Shown: positions 9,213 to 18,128, numbered from the stretch's first letter. The stretch is 64,000 bases of DNA from Lederbergia citrisecunda (GCF_018343695.1 NZ_JAGYPJ010000001.1:1003001-1067000), one strand, 5' to 3'. The notes: a model not told the origin generated them from the sequence alone. Program-made: numbers and translations.

Positions 9213-10498
9213 AAACGATTGAATTTGATCAAATAAATGAAACGCTTTTTTATGAAAAACTAGATAATGGGCTACAAGTATATGTCCTCCCAAAACTAGG
9301 GTTTAATAAAACATTTGCTACTTTTACGACTAACTATGGTTCCATTGATCACCAGTTTAAACCGTTAGGGAAGGATGAGTATATTCGTGTTCCTGATGGA
9401 ATAGCTCATTTTTTGGAACACAAGATGTTTGAAAAAGAAGAGGGAGATGTGTTCCAAAAATTTAGTAAACAAGGTGCGTCAGCAAATGCTTTTACTTCAT
9501 TTTCTAGGACTGCGTATTTATTTTCTAGTACAAGTGATGTGGAGAAGAACCTCATTACGTTAATGGATATGGTTCAAGAACCTTATTTTACTGAAAAGTC
9601 CGTAGAAAAAGAAAAAGGCATTATTGGTCAAGAAATTAGAATGTATGACGATAATCCGGACTGGAGACTGTTTTTTGGTACAATCGAAAATATGTACCAT
9701 CATCATCCTGTAAAGATTGATATAGCCGGGACGGTTGAATCGATTTCTCATATTACAGCCGACCTTCTTTATGAGTGCTACCATACATTTTATCATCCGA
9801 GCAATATGCTACTGTTTATAGTGGGGCCAGTAAACCCGGAAGAAATGATGAATTTAGTTCGATCAAATCAATCGAAGAAACAATATAGTAATGCTCCTGA
9901 AATACAACGTTTTTTTGAGGAAGAACCGGAAACGGTAAATAATAAAAAGCAAGAATTGAAAATGAATGTCCAAACACCAAAATGTTTTGTAGGAATAAAA
10001 TCGCAAAAAGTACATCAACAAGGTAGAGAAATGCTAAAGTATGAGCTTGCCCTTAATATTGTATTTGAAATATTATTTGGAAAGAGTTCTAATAACTATG
10101 AAGAGCTCATTACAAGCGGATTAATAGATGATACTTTTCAATATGACATCACACTTGAGCAAGGATATGGGTTTGCTCATGTTGGAAGTGATACGAAGGA
10201 TCCAGATGCACTTTCTAACCATTTGCAAACCATACTATTAGAAGCAAAAAATGGTCAGCATTTATCTGATGAAGCATTACAACGGGCAAAGAAAAAACGA
10301 ATTGGAGGATTTTTACGGTCCATGAATTCTCCAGAGTTTATTGCTAATCAATTTACTAGATATACATTTAACGGTATGAATCTGTTTGATACTGTATCCG
10401 TTTTAGAAGAATTAAACTTTGAGTATGTTAAGGAAGCAGCAAAACAGTTTATTGAAGAAAATCGAATGACTATTTGCCAAGTCGTTCCGAAAAAATAA
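9209..10498 (+). CDS. ymfH: M16-family zinc peptidase YmfH
   Basis: Catalytic partner of YmfF. HFLEH (residues 67-71) is the inverted zinc-binding HxxEH motif, with Glu70 as general base and a third ligand expected at Glu142 in GIIGQEIRMYDD, about 71 residues later, as in the family. 429 codons, full M16 length with N- and C-terminal halves. ATGA overlap with ymfF indicates translational coupling. A terminator follows only 8 bases after the stop. Confidence 0.92.
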   Translation: MKTIEFDQINETLFYEKLDNGLQVYVLPKLGFNKTFATFTTNYGSIDHQFKPLGKDEYIRVPDGIAHFLEHKMFEKEEGDVFQKFSKQGASANAFTSFSRTAYLFSSTSDVEKNLITLMDMVQEPYFTEKSVEKEKGIIGQEIRMYDDNPDWRLFFGTIENMYHHHPVKIDIAGTVESISHITADLLYECYHTFYHPSNMLLFIVGPVNPEEMMNLVRSNQSKKQYSNAPEIQRFFEEEPETVNNKKQELKMNVQTPKCFVGIKSQKVHQQGREMLKYELALNIVFEILFGKSSNNYEELITSGLIDDTFQYDITLEQGYGFAHVGSDTKDPDALSNHLQTILLEAKNGQHLSDEALQRAKKKRIGGFLRSMNSPEFIANQFTRYTFNGMNLFDTVSVLEELNFEYVKEAAKQFIEENRMTICQVVPKK

Positions 10499-10505
10499 AG
10501 AGGAT

Positions 10506-10533
10506 GGCCCGGAAACTAACCGGGCTGTTTTTA
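10506..10533 (+). terminator. Intrinsic terminator after ymfH
   Basis: GCCCGG (10507-10512) pairs with CCGGGC (10520-10525), with a T run. The short gap before ymfI suggests attenuation between the two rather than full separation. Confidence 0.75.
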
Positions 10534-10546
10534 TGAGGAGAAATAG

Positions 10547-11269
10547 ATGGAAAAGTATGCGTTAATCACTGGAGCGAGCGGGGGGATAGGTGCGGCTACT
10601 GCGTTTATGCTCGCTCGTGAAGGTTGGAATTTGTATTTACATTATCATCGGAATGAAACAAATATATTGGATTTAATGGAAAAACTAAAACCATTTGATA
10701 TTGAGTTATTTCCAATTTGTGCCGATCTTTCAACGGAAGAGGGTGTACATCATGTTTGTAACTCGATATTTCATCTTAACGCCATTGTTTACTCAAGTGG
10801 CATGGCACCATATGGATTATTTACCGATTTAAGTGAGCAAACGATTGATGACATGTTGCAGCTCCATGTTAAAAGTCCGTTGATCATGATTCAAAAGCTC
10901 CTTCCTCAATTAATGAAAAATCCAGATAGCAGCATTGTTCTTATTAGTTCCATTTGGGGTCAGACAGGTGCTGCATGTGAAGTCATTTATTCGACTGTTA
11001 AAGGAGCCCAGATTGCTTTTATGAAGGCGATAAGTAAAGAAATTGCAAGATCTGGAACAAGAGTAAATTGTGTCGCTCCGGGAGCGGTAAAAACAAATAT
11101 GTTAAACGGCTTTTCCCAAGAAGACCTAGACGTGCTTGAATCAGAAATACCTGTAGGAAGATTAGCAGAGCCTGAAGAAATTGCAGATGTTATTTCCTTT
11201 TTATTATCGAAGAAATCATCTTATATTACGGGACAAGTTATAGGAATAAACGGTGGATGGTATACTTGA
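10547..11269 (+). CDS. ymfI: SDR-family reductase YmfI (EF-P 5-aminopentanone reductase)
   Basis: NAD(P)H-dependent short-chain reductase. In B. subtilis YmfI reduces the 5-aminopentanone group on elongation factor P to aminopentanol. Glycine-rich cofactor motif ITGASGGIG at 7-15; catalytic Tyr148-Lys152 in YSTVK, preceded by the SSIW serine region; C-terminal GGW ending usual for FabG-like enzymes. 240 codons. GAGGAG precedes the ATG. Oddity: the TGA stop is part of TTGA at 11266-11269, which matches the right end (TCAA on the other strand) of an IS605-type element remnant, so the native stop may have been replaced. Function is by homology. Confidence 0.88.
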   Translation: MEKYALITGASGGIGAATAFMLAREGWNLYLHYHRNETNILDLMEKLKPFDIELFPICADLSTEEGVHHVCNSIFHLNAIVYSSGMAPYGLFTDLSEQTIDDMLQLHVKSPLIMIQKLLPQLMKNPDSSIVLISSIWGQTGAACEVIYSTVKGAQIAFMKAISKEIARSGTRVNCVAPGAVKTNMLNGFSQEDLDVLESEIPVGRLAEPEEIADVISFLLSKKSSYITGQVIGINGGWYT

Positions 11270-11660
11270 CATCCTCCTCCACCTAAGATCTATTGATTTC
11301 TTTGAGGGTGGAGATTCCAGCAACATGTATTAAAACGTGCTTCCTGGTGGTTACCTTTGCCTCTACTCAGTCCAATTTTCCTTTTTGAGACAACAGGTAG
11401 ATCGTCATCGTGTAGGTGTATAGCGCAGGTAGGCACATTAGCGAATATTGGAATATTTGAAAAGGGCTGTATTCATTCCTTATATGGAAGGTCTTGTAGC
11501 AACCACGAAATTAGCACTCACATTTGCATCATGTTGATAGCCACAAGAGCATTTATATATCGAACTTCGTCTGTTTGACTTTCGATCATGTCTACATATT
11601 GAACTTTCTTGGCTCATGCTTGTTTTCTATCCAAGAAATTAACGTATAGCTTCGAAGGAT
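11270..11660 (-). pseudogene. Decayed IS605/IS1341-type tnpB remnant with right end
   Basis: On the minus strand, between about 11600 and 11510, the sequence reads C-R-H-D-R-K-S-N-R-R-S-S and then YKCSCGYQHDANVSANF, which resembles the C-terminal zinc ribbon and final acidic site of TnpB. Stops and frame changes interrupt the reading. Downstream on that strand there follows about 230 bases of non-coding sequence ending in GGTGGAGGAGGATGTCAA against ymfI; such a GGATGTCAA end is typical of IS605-family right ends and carries the guide-RNA region in intact elements. No intact N-terminus, TnpA gene or left end is visible. Family by pattern only. Confidence 0.6.
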
Positions 11661-11747
11661 AAGTTTACCGTTAAGCGAATGGGCAGGAAAGCTGAAGACC
11701 AATAAATATCGAACGATTACACATACTGGAATATGGAGGTGCAACCT

Positions 11748-12206
11748 ATGGCGACACTTCATCTAACAGTAGGTCTCCCTTGTAGCGGAAAGACGACCCT
11801 TGCTAGGCAGCTTGAATAGAAATACTTGGCGCTCCGCCTTACACCTGATGAATGGCATACGCGGCTGTATGGTCAGGATATTGATGAAATGGACCATGAA
11901 AAAAGACATGATTTGGTGGAATCAATGCTTTGGGAGGTTGCTGCTCGCGTTTTAGTGCTTGGAGTTGATGTTATTTTAGATTTCGGATGCTGGATGCGTA
12001 GCCAACGAGACGATATGCGTATGCGAGCTAAGCAGTTAGGTGTTGACTTTAAAATGCATTTTTTAGATGCGTCTGAAGAGATTCTATTTGCACGACTTTC
12101 TGAGAGAAATGCTCAATCTCCTGAAGGAGCATTTCGAATAACAGAAAGTAAGTTGAAGGAATATATGCTGTTTTTTGAGCCGCAATTTCCGGAACTTTAT
12201 GTATAG
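11748..12206 (+). pseudogene. P-loop kinase-like ATP-binding protein, interrupted by an in-frame TAG
   Basis: Small AAA_33/zeta-like P-loop protein of about 150 residues, possibly a nucleotide or small-molecule kinase. The ATG at 11748 follows GGAGGT. The first 23 codons hold a good Walker A, GLPCSGKTT (residues 9-17), then TAG at 11817-11819 stops the frame. The same frame continues without further breaks to 12206 with RLTPDEWHTRLYG, a Walker B-like VILDFGCW region and an arginine-rich lid. The C-terminus (FEPQFPELYV) also looks altered compared with what I recall of relatives. Restarting at a later codon would lack the P-loop, so the gene is probably inactive. It lies inside the scar between ymfI and ymfJ. 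Confidence 0.65.
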
Positions 12207-12412
12207 AAATAATCATAACTGAACAAGTTGCTGAAAGTTAAACGTCGCCTTTGAAAAAAGCTGAAAATAGCGATACATTTTCCCGCCTTCATACAGTTGA
12301 GGAAAGAAGATTCAATCTAATTATTGAAAAATTGCGGAAAAAAATTCTGCATAATGTCAGTTTCTCGTGAGCATAATAACGTCGAACGTTAAATTCCAAA
12401 GGAGGAAATGGC
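12207..12412. other. Non-coding stretch between kinase relic and ymfJ
   Basis: No gene recognised. Around 12265-12370 one plus frame reads ENSDTFSRLHTVEERR and ends in a TGA; it is lysine/arginine-rich and could be the tail of another decayed gene, but no start or family is visible. Confidence 0.3.
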
Positions 12413-12670
12413 ATGTCAGTACTTGAAAATTGGGATCAATGGAAAAATTTCCTTGGTGATCGATTAGACAATGCTCAAGAACAAGGAATGTCTGAGAAAG
12501 TGATCAATCAACTGGCACACCAAGTAGGCGATTATCTTGCAAAGCAAGTTGATCCTAAAAACGAGCAGGAAAGAGTACTTGCTGATCTATGGTCTGTAGC
12601 ATCTGATGAAGAACAAAAGGCGATAGCAAGCATTATGGTGAAACTTGTCGAAAATAATAGTACACATTAA
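12413..12670 (+). CDS. ymfJ: DUF3243 protein YmfJ
   Basis: Short soluble protein of the DUF3243 family, 85 codons, usual length. Function unknown. It is acidic and mostly helical, beginning MSVLENWDQWKNFLGDRLD, with no membrane segment or cysteine. A strong AGGAGG lies ahead of the ATG. In B. subtilis ymfJ directly follows ymfI; here about 1.1 kb of decayed sequence separates them, so the gene has lost direct coupling to the operon. A small hairpin with a T run follows. Confidence 0.88.
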   Translation: MSVLENWDQWKNFLGDRLDNAQEQGMSEKVINQLAHQVGDYLAKQVDPKNEQERVLADLWSVASDEEQKAIASIMVKLVENNSTH

Positions 12671-12727
12671 TAATATTTTAGGACTGTCTATTTAAGCGGC
12701 TTCAATCCAACATGAAAATATAGGATT

Positions 12728-12757
12728 TGCCCTTATTTATGGGCAGTCTTTTTTTAT
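12728..12757 (+). terminator. Intrinsic terminator after ymfJ
   Basis: TGCCC (12728-12732) pairs with GGGCA (12741-12745), followed closely by a run of eight T. The stem is short; outer GACTG/CAGTC pairing over a large loop may add to it. Confidence 0.6.
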
Positions 12758-12813
12758 GTCTAATTTTGACGAATTTCTTATATGTTTTTCTTCCATGTTT
12801 ATTTAATTTCAGC

Positions 12814-12824
12814 TATGATATAAT
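12814..12824 (+). promoter_or_regulatory. -10 promoter candidate for ymfK-rodZ
   Basis: TATGATATAAT contains a perfect TATAAT at 12819-12824, 52 bases ahead of the ymfK start and after a terminator. The -35 match (TGTTTA region) is poor, so the strength is uncertain. Confidence 0.4.
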
Positions 12825-12876
12825 CGAGACAACTATGAATAATAAAGATTGTCGCCATCTTCAAGGGGATGTTTGT

Positions 12877-13665
12877 ATGGACAGAAAAGAATGGTATTTA
12901 GAATACGAAATTATGATAGATCGTCCAGGATTGCTTGGAGATGTTTCATCGTTACTAGGGATGCTTTCCATCAATATTGTCAGTATTAACGGGATTGATA
13001 GTGGAAGGCGTGGGCTGCTCATTCGTGCTAGCAGTAAGAATCAAATTCTGCGCCTAGAATCGATTTTAGAAACCGTTGAAACAATTAAGGTTACAAAAAT
13101 TCGTGAACCCAAGCTCAGAGATCGCCTTGCTGTAAGGCACGGTAGATACATTCAGAGAGATATGGATGATAAAAAAACATTTAGGTTCGTTCGTGATGAG
13201 CTGGGATTGTTAGTTGATTTTATGGCCGAGTTATTTAAGCAAGAAGGTCATAAGCTTATCGGAATTAGGGGAATGCCGAGAGTTGGAAAGACTGAATCAG
13301 TTGTTGCTTCCAGTGTTTGTGCCAATAAAAAATGGCTTTTTGTATCTTCAACTCTATTAAAGCAAACAATACGTAAAGAATTAATAAAAGACGAATATAG
13401 TGCTGATAATATATTCATTCTAGATGGGATCGTTTCTAGAAGAAGAGCCGACGAACGTCATTGGCAATTAGTCCGTGAAATTATGAAACTTCCCGCTGTA
13501 AAAGTAATTGAACATCCAGATATCTTTGTTCAGCATTCCGAATTTTCGATGGAAGATTTCGACTATATCATTGAACTAAGAAATAATGAAGATGAAGAAA
13601 TTACATACGAAATTGTACAAGAACACAATTTGTTTACTGAACCAGACTTTGGTTTTGACTTTTAG
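12877..13665 (+). CDS. ymfK: DUF3388 protein YmfK with ACT-like and P-loop regions
   Basis: Conserved Bacillaceae protein of unknown function. The start at 12877 (after AAGGGG) gives 262 codons; an upstream ATG at 12727 would add a hydrophobic stretch that overlaps the terminator and promoter and is not believed. Residues about 5-75 look like an ACT ligand-binding domain (RPGLLGDVSSLLGMLSINIV). GMPRVGKT at 132-139 fits Walker A, followed by regions that could form a small ATPase (IFILDGIVSRRRADER). The ACT plus P-loop layout suggests a ligand-controlled nucleotide-binding protein, but that is inference. It precedes rodZ by 19 bases. Confidence 0.85.
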   Translation: MDRKEWYLEYEIMIDRPGLLGDVSSLLGMLSINIVSINGIDSGRRGLLIRASSKNQILRLESILETVETIKVTKIREPKLRDRLAVRHGRYIQRDMDDKKTFRFVRDELGLLVDFMAELFKQEGHKLIGIRGMPRVGKTESVVASSVCANKKWLFVSSTLLKQTIRKELIKDEYSADNIFILDGIVSRRRADERHWQLVREIMKLPAVKVIEHPDIFVQHSEFSMEDFDYIIELRNNEDEEITYEIVQEHNLFTEPDFGFDF

Positions 13666-13684
13666 GATTGGTAGGTGCCTTATA

Positions 13685-14560
13685 ATGACTGAATTAGGAA
13701 GTCGTCTTCGCATGGCTCGTGAAGAAAAAAGTATGTCATTAGATGAGCTGCAAGATATAACAAGGATTCAAAAAAGATATTTAATTGCAATTGAAGAGGG
13801 AAAATACGATATAATGCCTGGAAAATTTTATGCAAGGGCATTTATTAAACAATATGCAGAGGCGGTTGGATTAGAGCCCGACACCTTATTCGAAGAATAT
13901 AAAAATGAAGTTCCGCTTGCTTATGATAATAATTTACCTGAACAGATTTCCCGTACTCAGTCTAGAAGATCAGTATCTCAAAGTAGCTCTAAAGCTCTCG
14001 AGATATTCCCGAAAATTATTACAGCTATTTTTGTTCTTGCAATATTAGTTTTAATTTGGTTTTTGGTTGTAAAATATCTAGATCCGGGAGAGAAATCATC
14101 CGTTAATAGCAATAAAAATGGACCTGTGGATATAAAGGAATCGGGGGAAGTAACAACACCAACAGATGAAAAGAACGGAGAAACAACAAATACTGATGGG
14201 GAAGAAGAAGAAGAACCAATTCCAGAGGAAACAGTACAGCAGGAAATTACCATGGAAAGTGTTTCTGGAAATACGACTACGTATAGCTTATTAAATGCAG
14301 ATAAATTTGAAGTGGAAGTGAAGGCAGCAAATCCAGGAAGAAGTTGGGTGAGAATCTCTAATGACAAAAATGAAGTTCTTTTCGAAGGTGAATTAAAGAA
14401 TGGAGAAAGTCAGAAATTTGATCTTACGAACGATACTAACGCTTTTGTTAGAACTGGAGATGCGAGTAAGACTGAGATATTTGTCAATGATGAACTGTTG
14501 GAATATGAACTTTCTACGACTGTTCAAAACATCAATATTCAATTCCAAAAGAAGGAATAG
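13685..14560 (+). CDS. rodZ: RodZ-family cytoskeletal/cell-shape protein YmfM
   Basis: Bitopic membrane protein that links the MreB cytoskeleton to the elongation machinery. 291 codons from the ATG at 13685 (AGGTG upstream); a longer in-frame reading from 13586 overlaps ymfK and is rejected. Order of parts: N-terminal HTH (RodZ type, about 5-70: LGSRLRMAREEKSMSLDEL), a linker, one membrane helix around residues 105-130, a low-complexity acidic/threonine spacer (150-190), and a C-terminal DUF4115 beta domain beginning near VEVKAANPGRSWVRI. This is the standard RodZ architecture. Followed by a terminator. Confidence 0.92.
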   Translation: MTELGSRLRMAREEKSMSLDELQDITRIQKRYLIAIEEGKYDIMPGKFYARAFIKQYAEAVGLEPDTLFEEYKNEVPLAYDNNLPEQISRTQSRRSVSQSSSKALEIFPKIITAIFVLAILVLIWFLVVKYLDPGEKSSVNSNKNGPVDIKESGEVTTPTDEKNGETTNTDGEEEEEPIPEETVQQEITMESVSGNTTTYSLLNADKFEVEVKAANPGRSWVRISNDKNEVLFEGELKNGESQKFDLTNDTNAFVRTGDASKTEIFVNDELLEYELSTTVQNINIQFQKKE

Positions 14561-14569
14561 AATAATTTT

Positions 14570-14596
14570 TTACCGCCTTAATGGCGGTTATTTTTT
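14570..14596 (+). terminator. Intrinsic terminator after rodZ
   Basis: ACCGCC (14572-14577) pairs with GGCGGT (14583-14588), then TATTTTTT. Confidence 0.85.
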
Positions 14597-14640
14597 CACT
14601 AGGTTTAGTAAAACTCATTGTAATTCTTTCTGTATTGTTT

Positions 14641-14757
14641 TGGAGGGTACAAGTCTCTTGCAGGAAGGACGCGTCAATTGATATCCCGCAGGGCCAAAGG
14701 GATTCTGAGTCGTGTAATACCCGCAAAAAAGCGGTGCTTTAGCGGAAATCAACATGC
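14641..14757. repeat. Bacillaceae-type intergenic repeat, degenerate copy A
   Basis: The stretch has the pattern of a GC-richer intergenic repeat known to me from many Bacillus genomes: AGTCTCTTGCAGGAA, ATCCCGCAGGGC, GCGGTGCTT and AGCGGAAATCAACA in order. A second related copy lies at 45531-45661 and shares GACTCCTGCGGGAA-like and AGCGKAAATCAAC blocks. It differs in base composition from its surroundings and lies between the rodZ terminator and pgsA. It contains no gene. Confidence 0.65.
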
Positions 14758-14829
14758 GTTTTTTAAAAAGCTTTTTCACTAAAGTAAAAATATAATATTT
14801 TACGGTTTGTTGCTTAAGGAGGCATGAAA

Positions 14830-15408
14830 ATGAACTTGCCAAATAAAATTACAGTTGCAAGAGTCATATTAATTCCGATTTTTTTAATTTTAATGCTTGT
14901 CCCCTTTAATTGGGGGAAGATAAGCTTGCCTGGTACAGAAATTGAATTAGCTCATTTTTTTGGAGCACTAGTATTTATTATAGCTTCAGTAACTGATTGG
15001 GTTGATGGCTACTACGCCCGCAAATATAATTTGGTTACGAATTTAGGGAAATTTTTAGATCCGTTGGCAGATAAGCTTCTCGTTTCCGCAGCTTTTATCG
15101 TACTTGTTGAAATGCAGCTTGCACCTTCTTGGATTGTAATTATCATTATTAGTAGGGAATTTGCTGTAACAGGATTGAGAATGATTTTATCTGGTCAAGG
15201 TGAAGTCGTTGCCGCAAATATGTTAGGAAAAATTAAAACATGGACACAGATTATCGCCATTTCACTTTTATTGTTACATAATGTATTATTTGAGGCGATA
15301 GGAATACCGCTTGATACAATCGCTTTATGGGTTGCATTATTTTTTACAGTTTGGTCAGGATATGAATATTTTTATAAGAATCGAGCTATATTTAAATATT
15401 CTAAATAA
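14830..15408 (+). CDS. pgsA: CDP-diacylglycerol-glycerol-3-phosphate 3-phosphatidyltransferase
   Basis: Essential membrane enzyme that makes phosphatidylglycerol phosphate from CDP-diacylglycerol and glycerol 3-phosphate. The CDP-alcohol phosphatidyltransferase motif is complete: DG-x2-AR-x8-G-x3-D-x3-D within [19 protein letters not shown]. 192 codons from the ATG at 14830, which sits 7 bases after AAGGAGG; the ATG at 14824 is only one base from it and less likely. Four or more membrane helices. It lies between rodZ and cinA, as in B. subtilis. Confidence 0.95.
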   Translation: MNLPNKITVARVILIPIFLILMLVPFNWGKISLPGTEIELAHFFGALVFIIASVTDWVDGYYARKYNLVTNLGKFLDPLADKLLVSAAFIVLVEMQLAPSWIVIIIISREFAVTGLRMILSGQGEVVAANMLGKIKTWTQIIAISLLLLHNVLFEAIGIPLDTIALWVALFFTVWSGYEYFYKNRAIFKYSK

Positions 15409-15434
15409 GCATTTTAAGAGAAAGGATCTGTTAT

Positions 15435-16679
15435 ATGAACGCTGAAATCATAGCTGTAGGTACAGAGCTCTTATTAGGGCAAATCGTAAATACTAATGCC
15501 AAATTTCTTTCGGAACAGCTTGCTGAAATTGGTGTAAATGTTTATTACCATACTGTAGTCGGGGATAATCCAACTCGACTTGAACAGGCCATTCAACATG
15601 CGGAGGATAGAGCGGATTTAATCATTTTTACTGGGGGATTAGGTCCGACAAAAGATGATCTTACGAAAGAAACAATAGCAAGACATATTGGGAAAAGCCT
15701 TGTACTTGATGATGATGCGATGCAAACGATAAATGCATACTTTCAGAAAACGGGCCGAACGATGACAGAAAACAATAAAAAGCAAGCTCTTGTCCTCGAA
15801 GGATCAAAGGTACTTCCAAATGAACACGGTATGGCACCAGGTATGTTTTTACATAATAAAACACATTCATATATGCTTCTCCCTGGTCCGCCTCATGAAA
15901 TGCAGCCAATGTTTCGTAAATATGGCCGCATAGCTATAATGGATCAATTAGAATCACGTGAGAGAATTGAATCTAGAGTATTACGCTATTTTGGAATCGG
16001 AGAATCACAGCTTGAAGTAGAAATAGAAGATATACTAGATTCACAAACAAATCCAACTGTAGCTCCACTTGCGGGGGATAATGAAGTAACTTTACGAATC
16101 ACTGCCAGACATCATTCAGAAAGTGAAGCTCAGAAAATGATTGATGTGATGGAGAAGAAAGTAAATGATAGAGTAGGTAAATATTTTTACGGATATGACG
16201 AAACTTCGATCATGAAAGAGCTGCTTAAAGTTTTGGAAGAGAAAAAACTGACGATTGCATGTGCAGAAAGCTTGACAGGTGGACTCTTTCAAGCTGAAAT
16301 GACATCAATAGTTGGCGTTAGTACAATGTTAATTGGAGGAATCGTCTGTTATTCTAATGGTGCAAAAATTAAGCTTTGTAATGTAAAAAAAGAGACGATT
16401 GATGCATTTGGTGTCGTCAGTAAAGAATGTGCAATAGAATTAGCGGAAAATGTAAGAAGTATACTCGGTACAAGCATCGGTATTAGCTTTACCGGAGTAG
16501 CCGGACCTGATTCACTAGAAGGTCATCCAGCAGGAACAGTATGGATCGGTATATCCTTTGACAACAAACCTTCAAAGGCTTTCTTGCTTAACTTAGCTGG
16601 TTCTAGAAATGGCAATCAAAAGAGATCTGTTATGTATGGCTGCCATTATTTACTGCAAGAATTAAAAAATATCAATTAA
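15435..16679 (+). CDS. cinA: CinA-like competence/damage-inducible protein
   Basis: Two-domain enzyme: an N-terminal MoCF-like domain (ADP-ribose/nucleotide pyrophosphatase in relatives, residues 1-170, starting [21 protein letters not shown]) and a C-terminal CinA/PncC nicotinamide-mononucleotide deamidase-like domain (about 255-410, with CAESLTGG and SFTGVAGPD). 414 codons, full length. AAAGGA precedes the ATG. In B. subtilis cinA and recA are co-expressed in competence; here a strong terminator stands between them, although readthrough is possible. Confidence 0.93.
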   Translation: MNAEIIAVGTELLLGQIVNTNAKFLSEQLAEIGVNVYYHTVVGDNPTRLEQAIQHAEDRADLIIFTGGLGPTKDDLTKETIARHIGKSLVLDDDAMQTINAYFQKTGRTMTENNKKQALVLEGSKVLPNEHGMAPGMFLHNKTHSYMLLPGPPHEMQPMFRKYGRIAIMDQLESRERIESRVLRYFGIGESQLEVEIEDILDSQTNPTVAPLAGDNEVTLRITARHHSESEAQKMIDVMEKKVNDRVGKYFYGYDETSIMKELLKVLEEKKLTIACAESLTGGLFQAEMTSIVGVSTMLIGGIVCYSNGAKIKLCNVKKETIDAFGVVSKECAIELAENVRSILGTSIGISFTGVAGPDSLEGHPAGTVWIGISFDNKPSKAFLLNLAGSRNGNQKRSVMYGCHYLLQELKNIN

Positions 16680-16680
16680 T

Positions 16681-16714
16681 AGAGAGCGCATATAGCGCTC
16701 TCTGATTCTTTTTA
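16681..16714 (+). terminator. Intrinsic terminator between cinA and recA
   Basis: Perfect 9-base stem AGAGAGCGC (16681-16689) with GCGCTCTCT (16695-16703), loop ATATA, then a T-rich tail. Confidence 0.9.
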
Positions 16715-16816
16715 AAGAAAAGTAAAATCGTTTTTTTAAATGGTTAGCTTGTATTAAAAATCGTTTTTCCCATAAAGAAATATAAAATATAGGTATTTTT
16801 AATGCTTGAAAATAAT

Positions 16817-16830
16817 CGAATAAATGTTCG
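16817..16830. promoter_or_regulatory. LexA (SOS) box of recA
   Basis: CGAATAAATGTTCG matches the Bacillus SOS box CGAAC-N4-GTTCG with one change in the left half. It lies 8 bases upstream of the recA -35 box. Confidence 0.8.
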
Positions 16831-16838
16831 CTTTTTGC

Positions 16839-16867
16839 TTGGCAAACGAAATGAAAACCTGTATACT
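16839..16867 (+). promoter_or_regulatory. recA sigma-A promoter
   Basis: TTGGCA (16839-16844), spacer of 17 bases, TATACT (16862-16867). Near consensus, 71 bases ahead of the recA start, with the LexA box just upstream. Confidence 0.85.
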
Positions 16868-16938
16868 AAAGTTAGCTCTTGATATGAAACACACACACAT
16901 TTAATTGATAGAATATAAGTGTATAAGGAGGAAATTTA

Positions 16939-17991
16939 GTGAGTGATCGTCAGAAAGCATTAGAGATGGCTTTAAAGCAAATTGAAAAGCAGTTTGGTAA
17001 AGGGTCGATAATGAAGCTAGGTGAGCAGACGGATCGTAAAATTTCTACTGTTCCAAGCGGATCTTTAGCTCTTGATGTAGCTTTAGGAGTCGGTGGCTAT
17101 CCACGTGGACGTGTCATAGAAATATATGGACCAGAAAGCTCTGGTAAAACAACTGTAGCGCTTCATGCAATTGCAGAAGTACAAGCAAAAGGGGGGCAAG
17201 CTGCATTTATCGATGCTGAACATGCTTTGGATCCTGTATATGCACAGAAACTGGGCGTTAATATTGATGAATTGCTGCTTTCCCAGCCTGATACTGGTGA
17301 GCAAGCGTTAGAAATTGCTGAAGCACTTGTACGAAGCGGTGCAATTGAAATTATCGTTATTGACTCTGTTGCAGCATTAGTGCCAAAAGCTGAAATTGAA
17401 GGGGAAATGGGAGATTCGCATGTAGGATTACAGGCGCGCCTAATGTCCCAAGCACTACGTAAACTTTCAGGTGCTATAAATAAATCAAATACAATTGCTA
17501 TTTTCATCAATCAGATTCGTGAGAAGGTTGGAGTTATGTTCGGAAATCCGGAGACAACTCCTGGTGGCCGTGCATTGAAATTCTATTCATCCGTTCGCCT
17601 AGAAGTCCGCCGTGCTGAACAATTAAAATTAGGACAAGATATTGTTGGAAATAAAACTAAGGTGAAAGTAGTTAAAAATAAAGTTGCTCCTCCATTCCGG
17701 GTGGCAGAAGTAGATATTATGTATGGTGAAGGAATTTCTCGTGAAGGTGAAATCATAGATATGGGCTCTGAACTTGATATTGTTCAAAAGAGTGGTTCAT
17801 GGTATTCGTATAACGAAGAACGCCTTGGTCAAGGTCGTGAAAATGCGAAGCAATTTTTAAAAGAAAATCCTGAGCTAAGAAATGAAATTATGTTTAAAAT
17901 TCGTGAACATTACGCACTAGATGAAGAAAAAATTGCTCCACCTGAAGAGGAAGAAGACTCTCATGAAGAGTTTAGTTTATTAAATGATTAA
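16939..17991 (+). CDS. recA: Recombinase RecA
   Basis: ATP-dependent strand-exchange protein and co-protease for LexA self-cleavage. 350 codons. The GTG start follows AAGGAGGAAATTTA. Walker A GPESSGKT is at 64-71, the L1/L2 DNA loops lie around [18 protein letters not shown] and [13 protein letters not shown], and the tail is acidic ([12 protein letters not shown]), as usual. Controlled by its own LexA-regulated promoter. In B. subtilis pbpX follows; it is absent here. Confidence 0.98.
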   Translation: MSDRQKALEMALKQIEKQFGKGSIMKLGEQTDRKISTVPSGSLALDVALGVGGYPRGRVIEIYGPESSGKTTVALHAIAEVQAKGGQAAFIDAEHALDPVYAQKLGVNIDELLLSQPDTGEQALEIAEALVRSGAIEIIVIDSVAALVPKAEIEGEMGDSHVGLQARLMSQALRKLSGAINKSNTIAIFINQIREKVGVMFGNPETTPGGRALKFYSSVRLEVRRAEQLKLGQDIVGNKTKVKVVKNKVAPPFRVAEVDIMYGEGISREGEIIDMGSELDIVQKSGSWYSYNEERLGQGRENAKQFLKENPELRNEIMFKIREHYALDEEKIAPPEEEEDSHEEFSLLND

Positions 17992-18000
17992 TTAGTTTAA

Positions 18001-18036
18001 GAGCAAAGCCAGTAAACCATGGCTTTGCTTTTTTAT
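18001..18036 (+). terminator. Intrinsic terminator after recA
   Basis: AGCAAAGCC (18002-18010) pairs perfectly with GGCTTTGCT (18021-18029), then TTTTTT. Confidence 0.92.
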
Positions 18037-18099
18037 ATGCCGAAAGCTCAACTTCTTTTATACCAGATTTAAAATAAACTCCATTTAAATGGTCATCCC

Positions 18100-18128
18100 T
18101 TGACAATGAAACGCCACAACTATAAAAT
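18100..18128 (+). promoter_or_regulatory. rny sigma-A promoter
   Basis: Perfect TTGACA (18100-18105), 17-base spacer, TAAAAT (18123-18128). The leader to the rny start is about 125 bases and shows no recognised RNA element. Confidence 0.8.

Noticed and set aside
11357-11578. 73-codon plus frame in the ymfI-ymfJ scar
   Set aside because: The recognisable signal here is TnpB-like on the other strand.
12727-12876. N-terminal extension of YmfK with a hydrophobic stretch
   Set aside because: It runs through a terminator and a TATAAT promoter; the start at 12877 has a ribosome site and fits the family.
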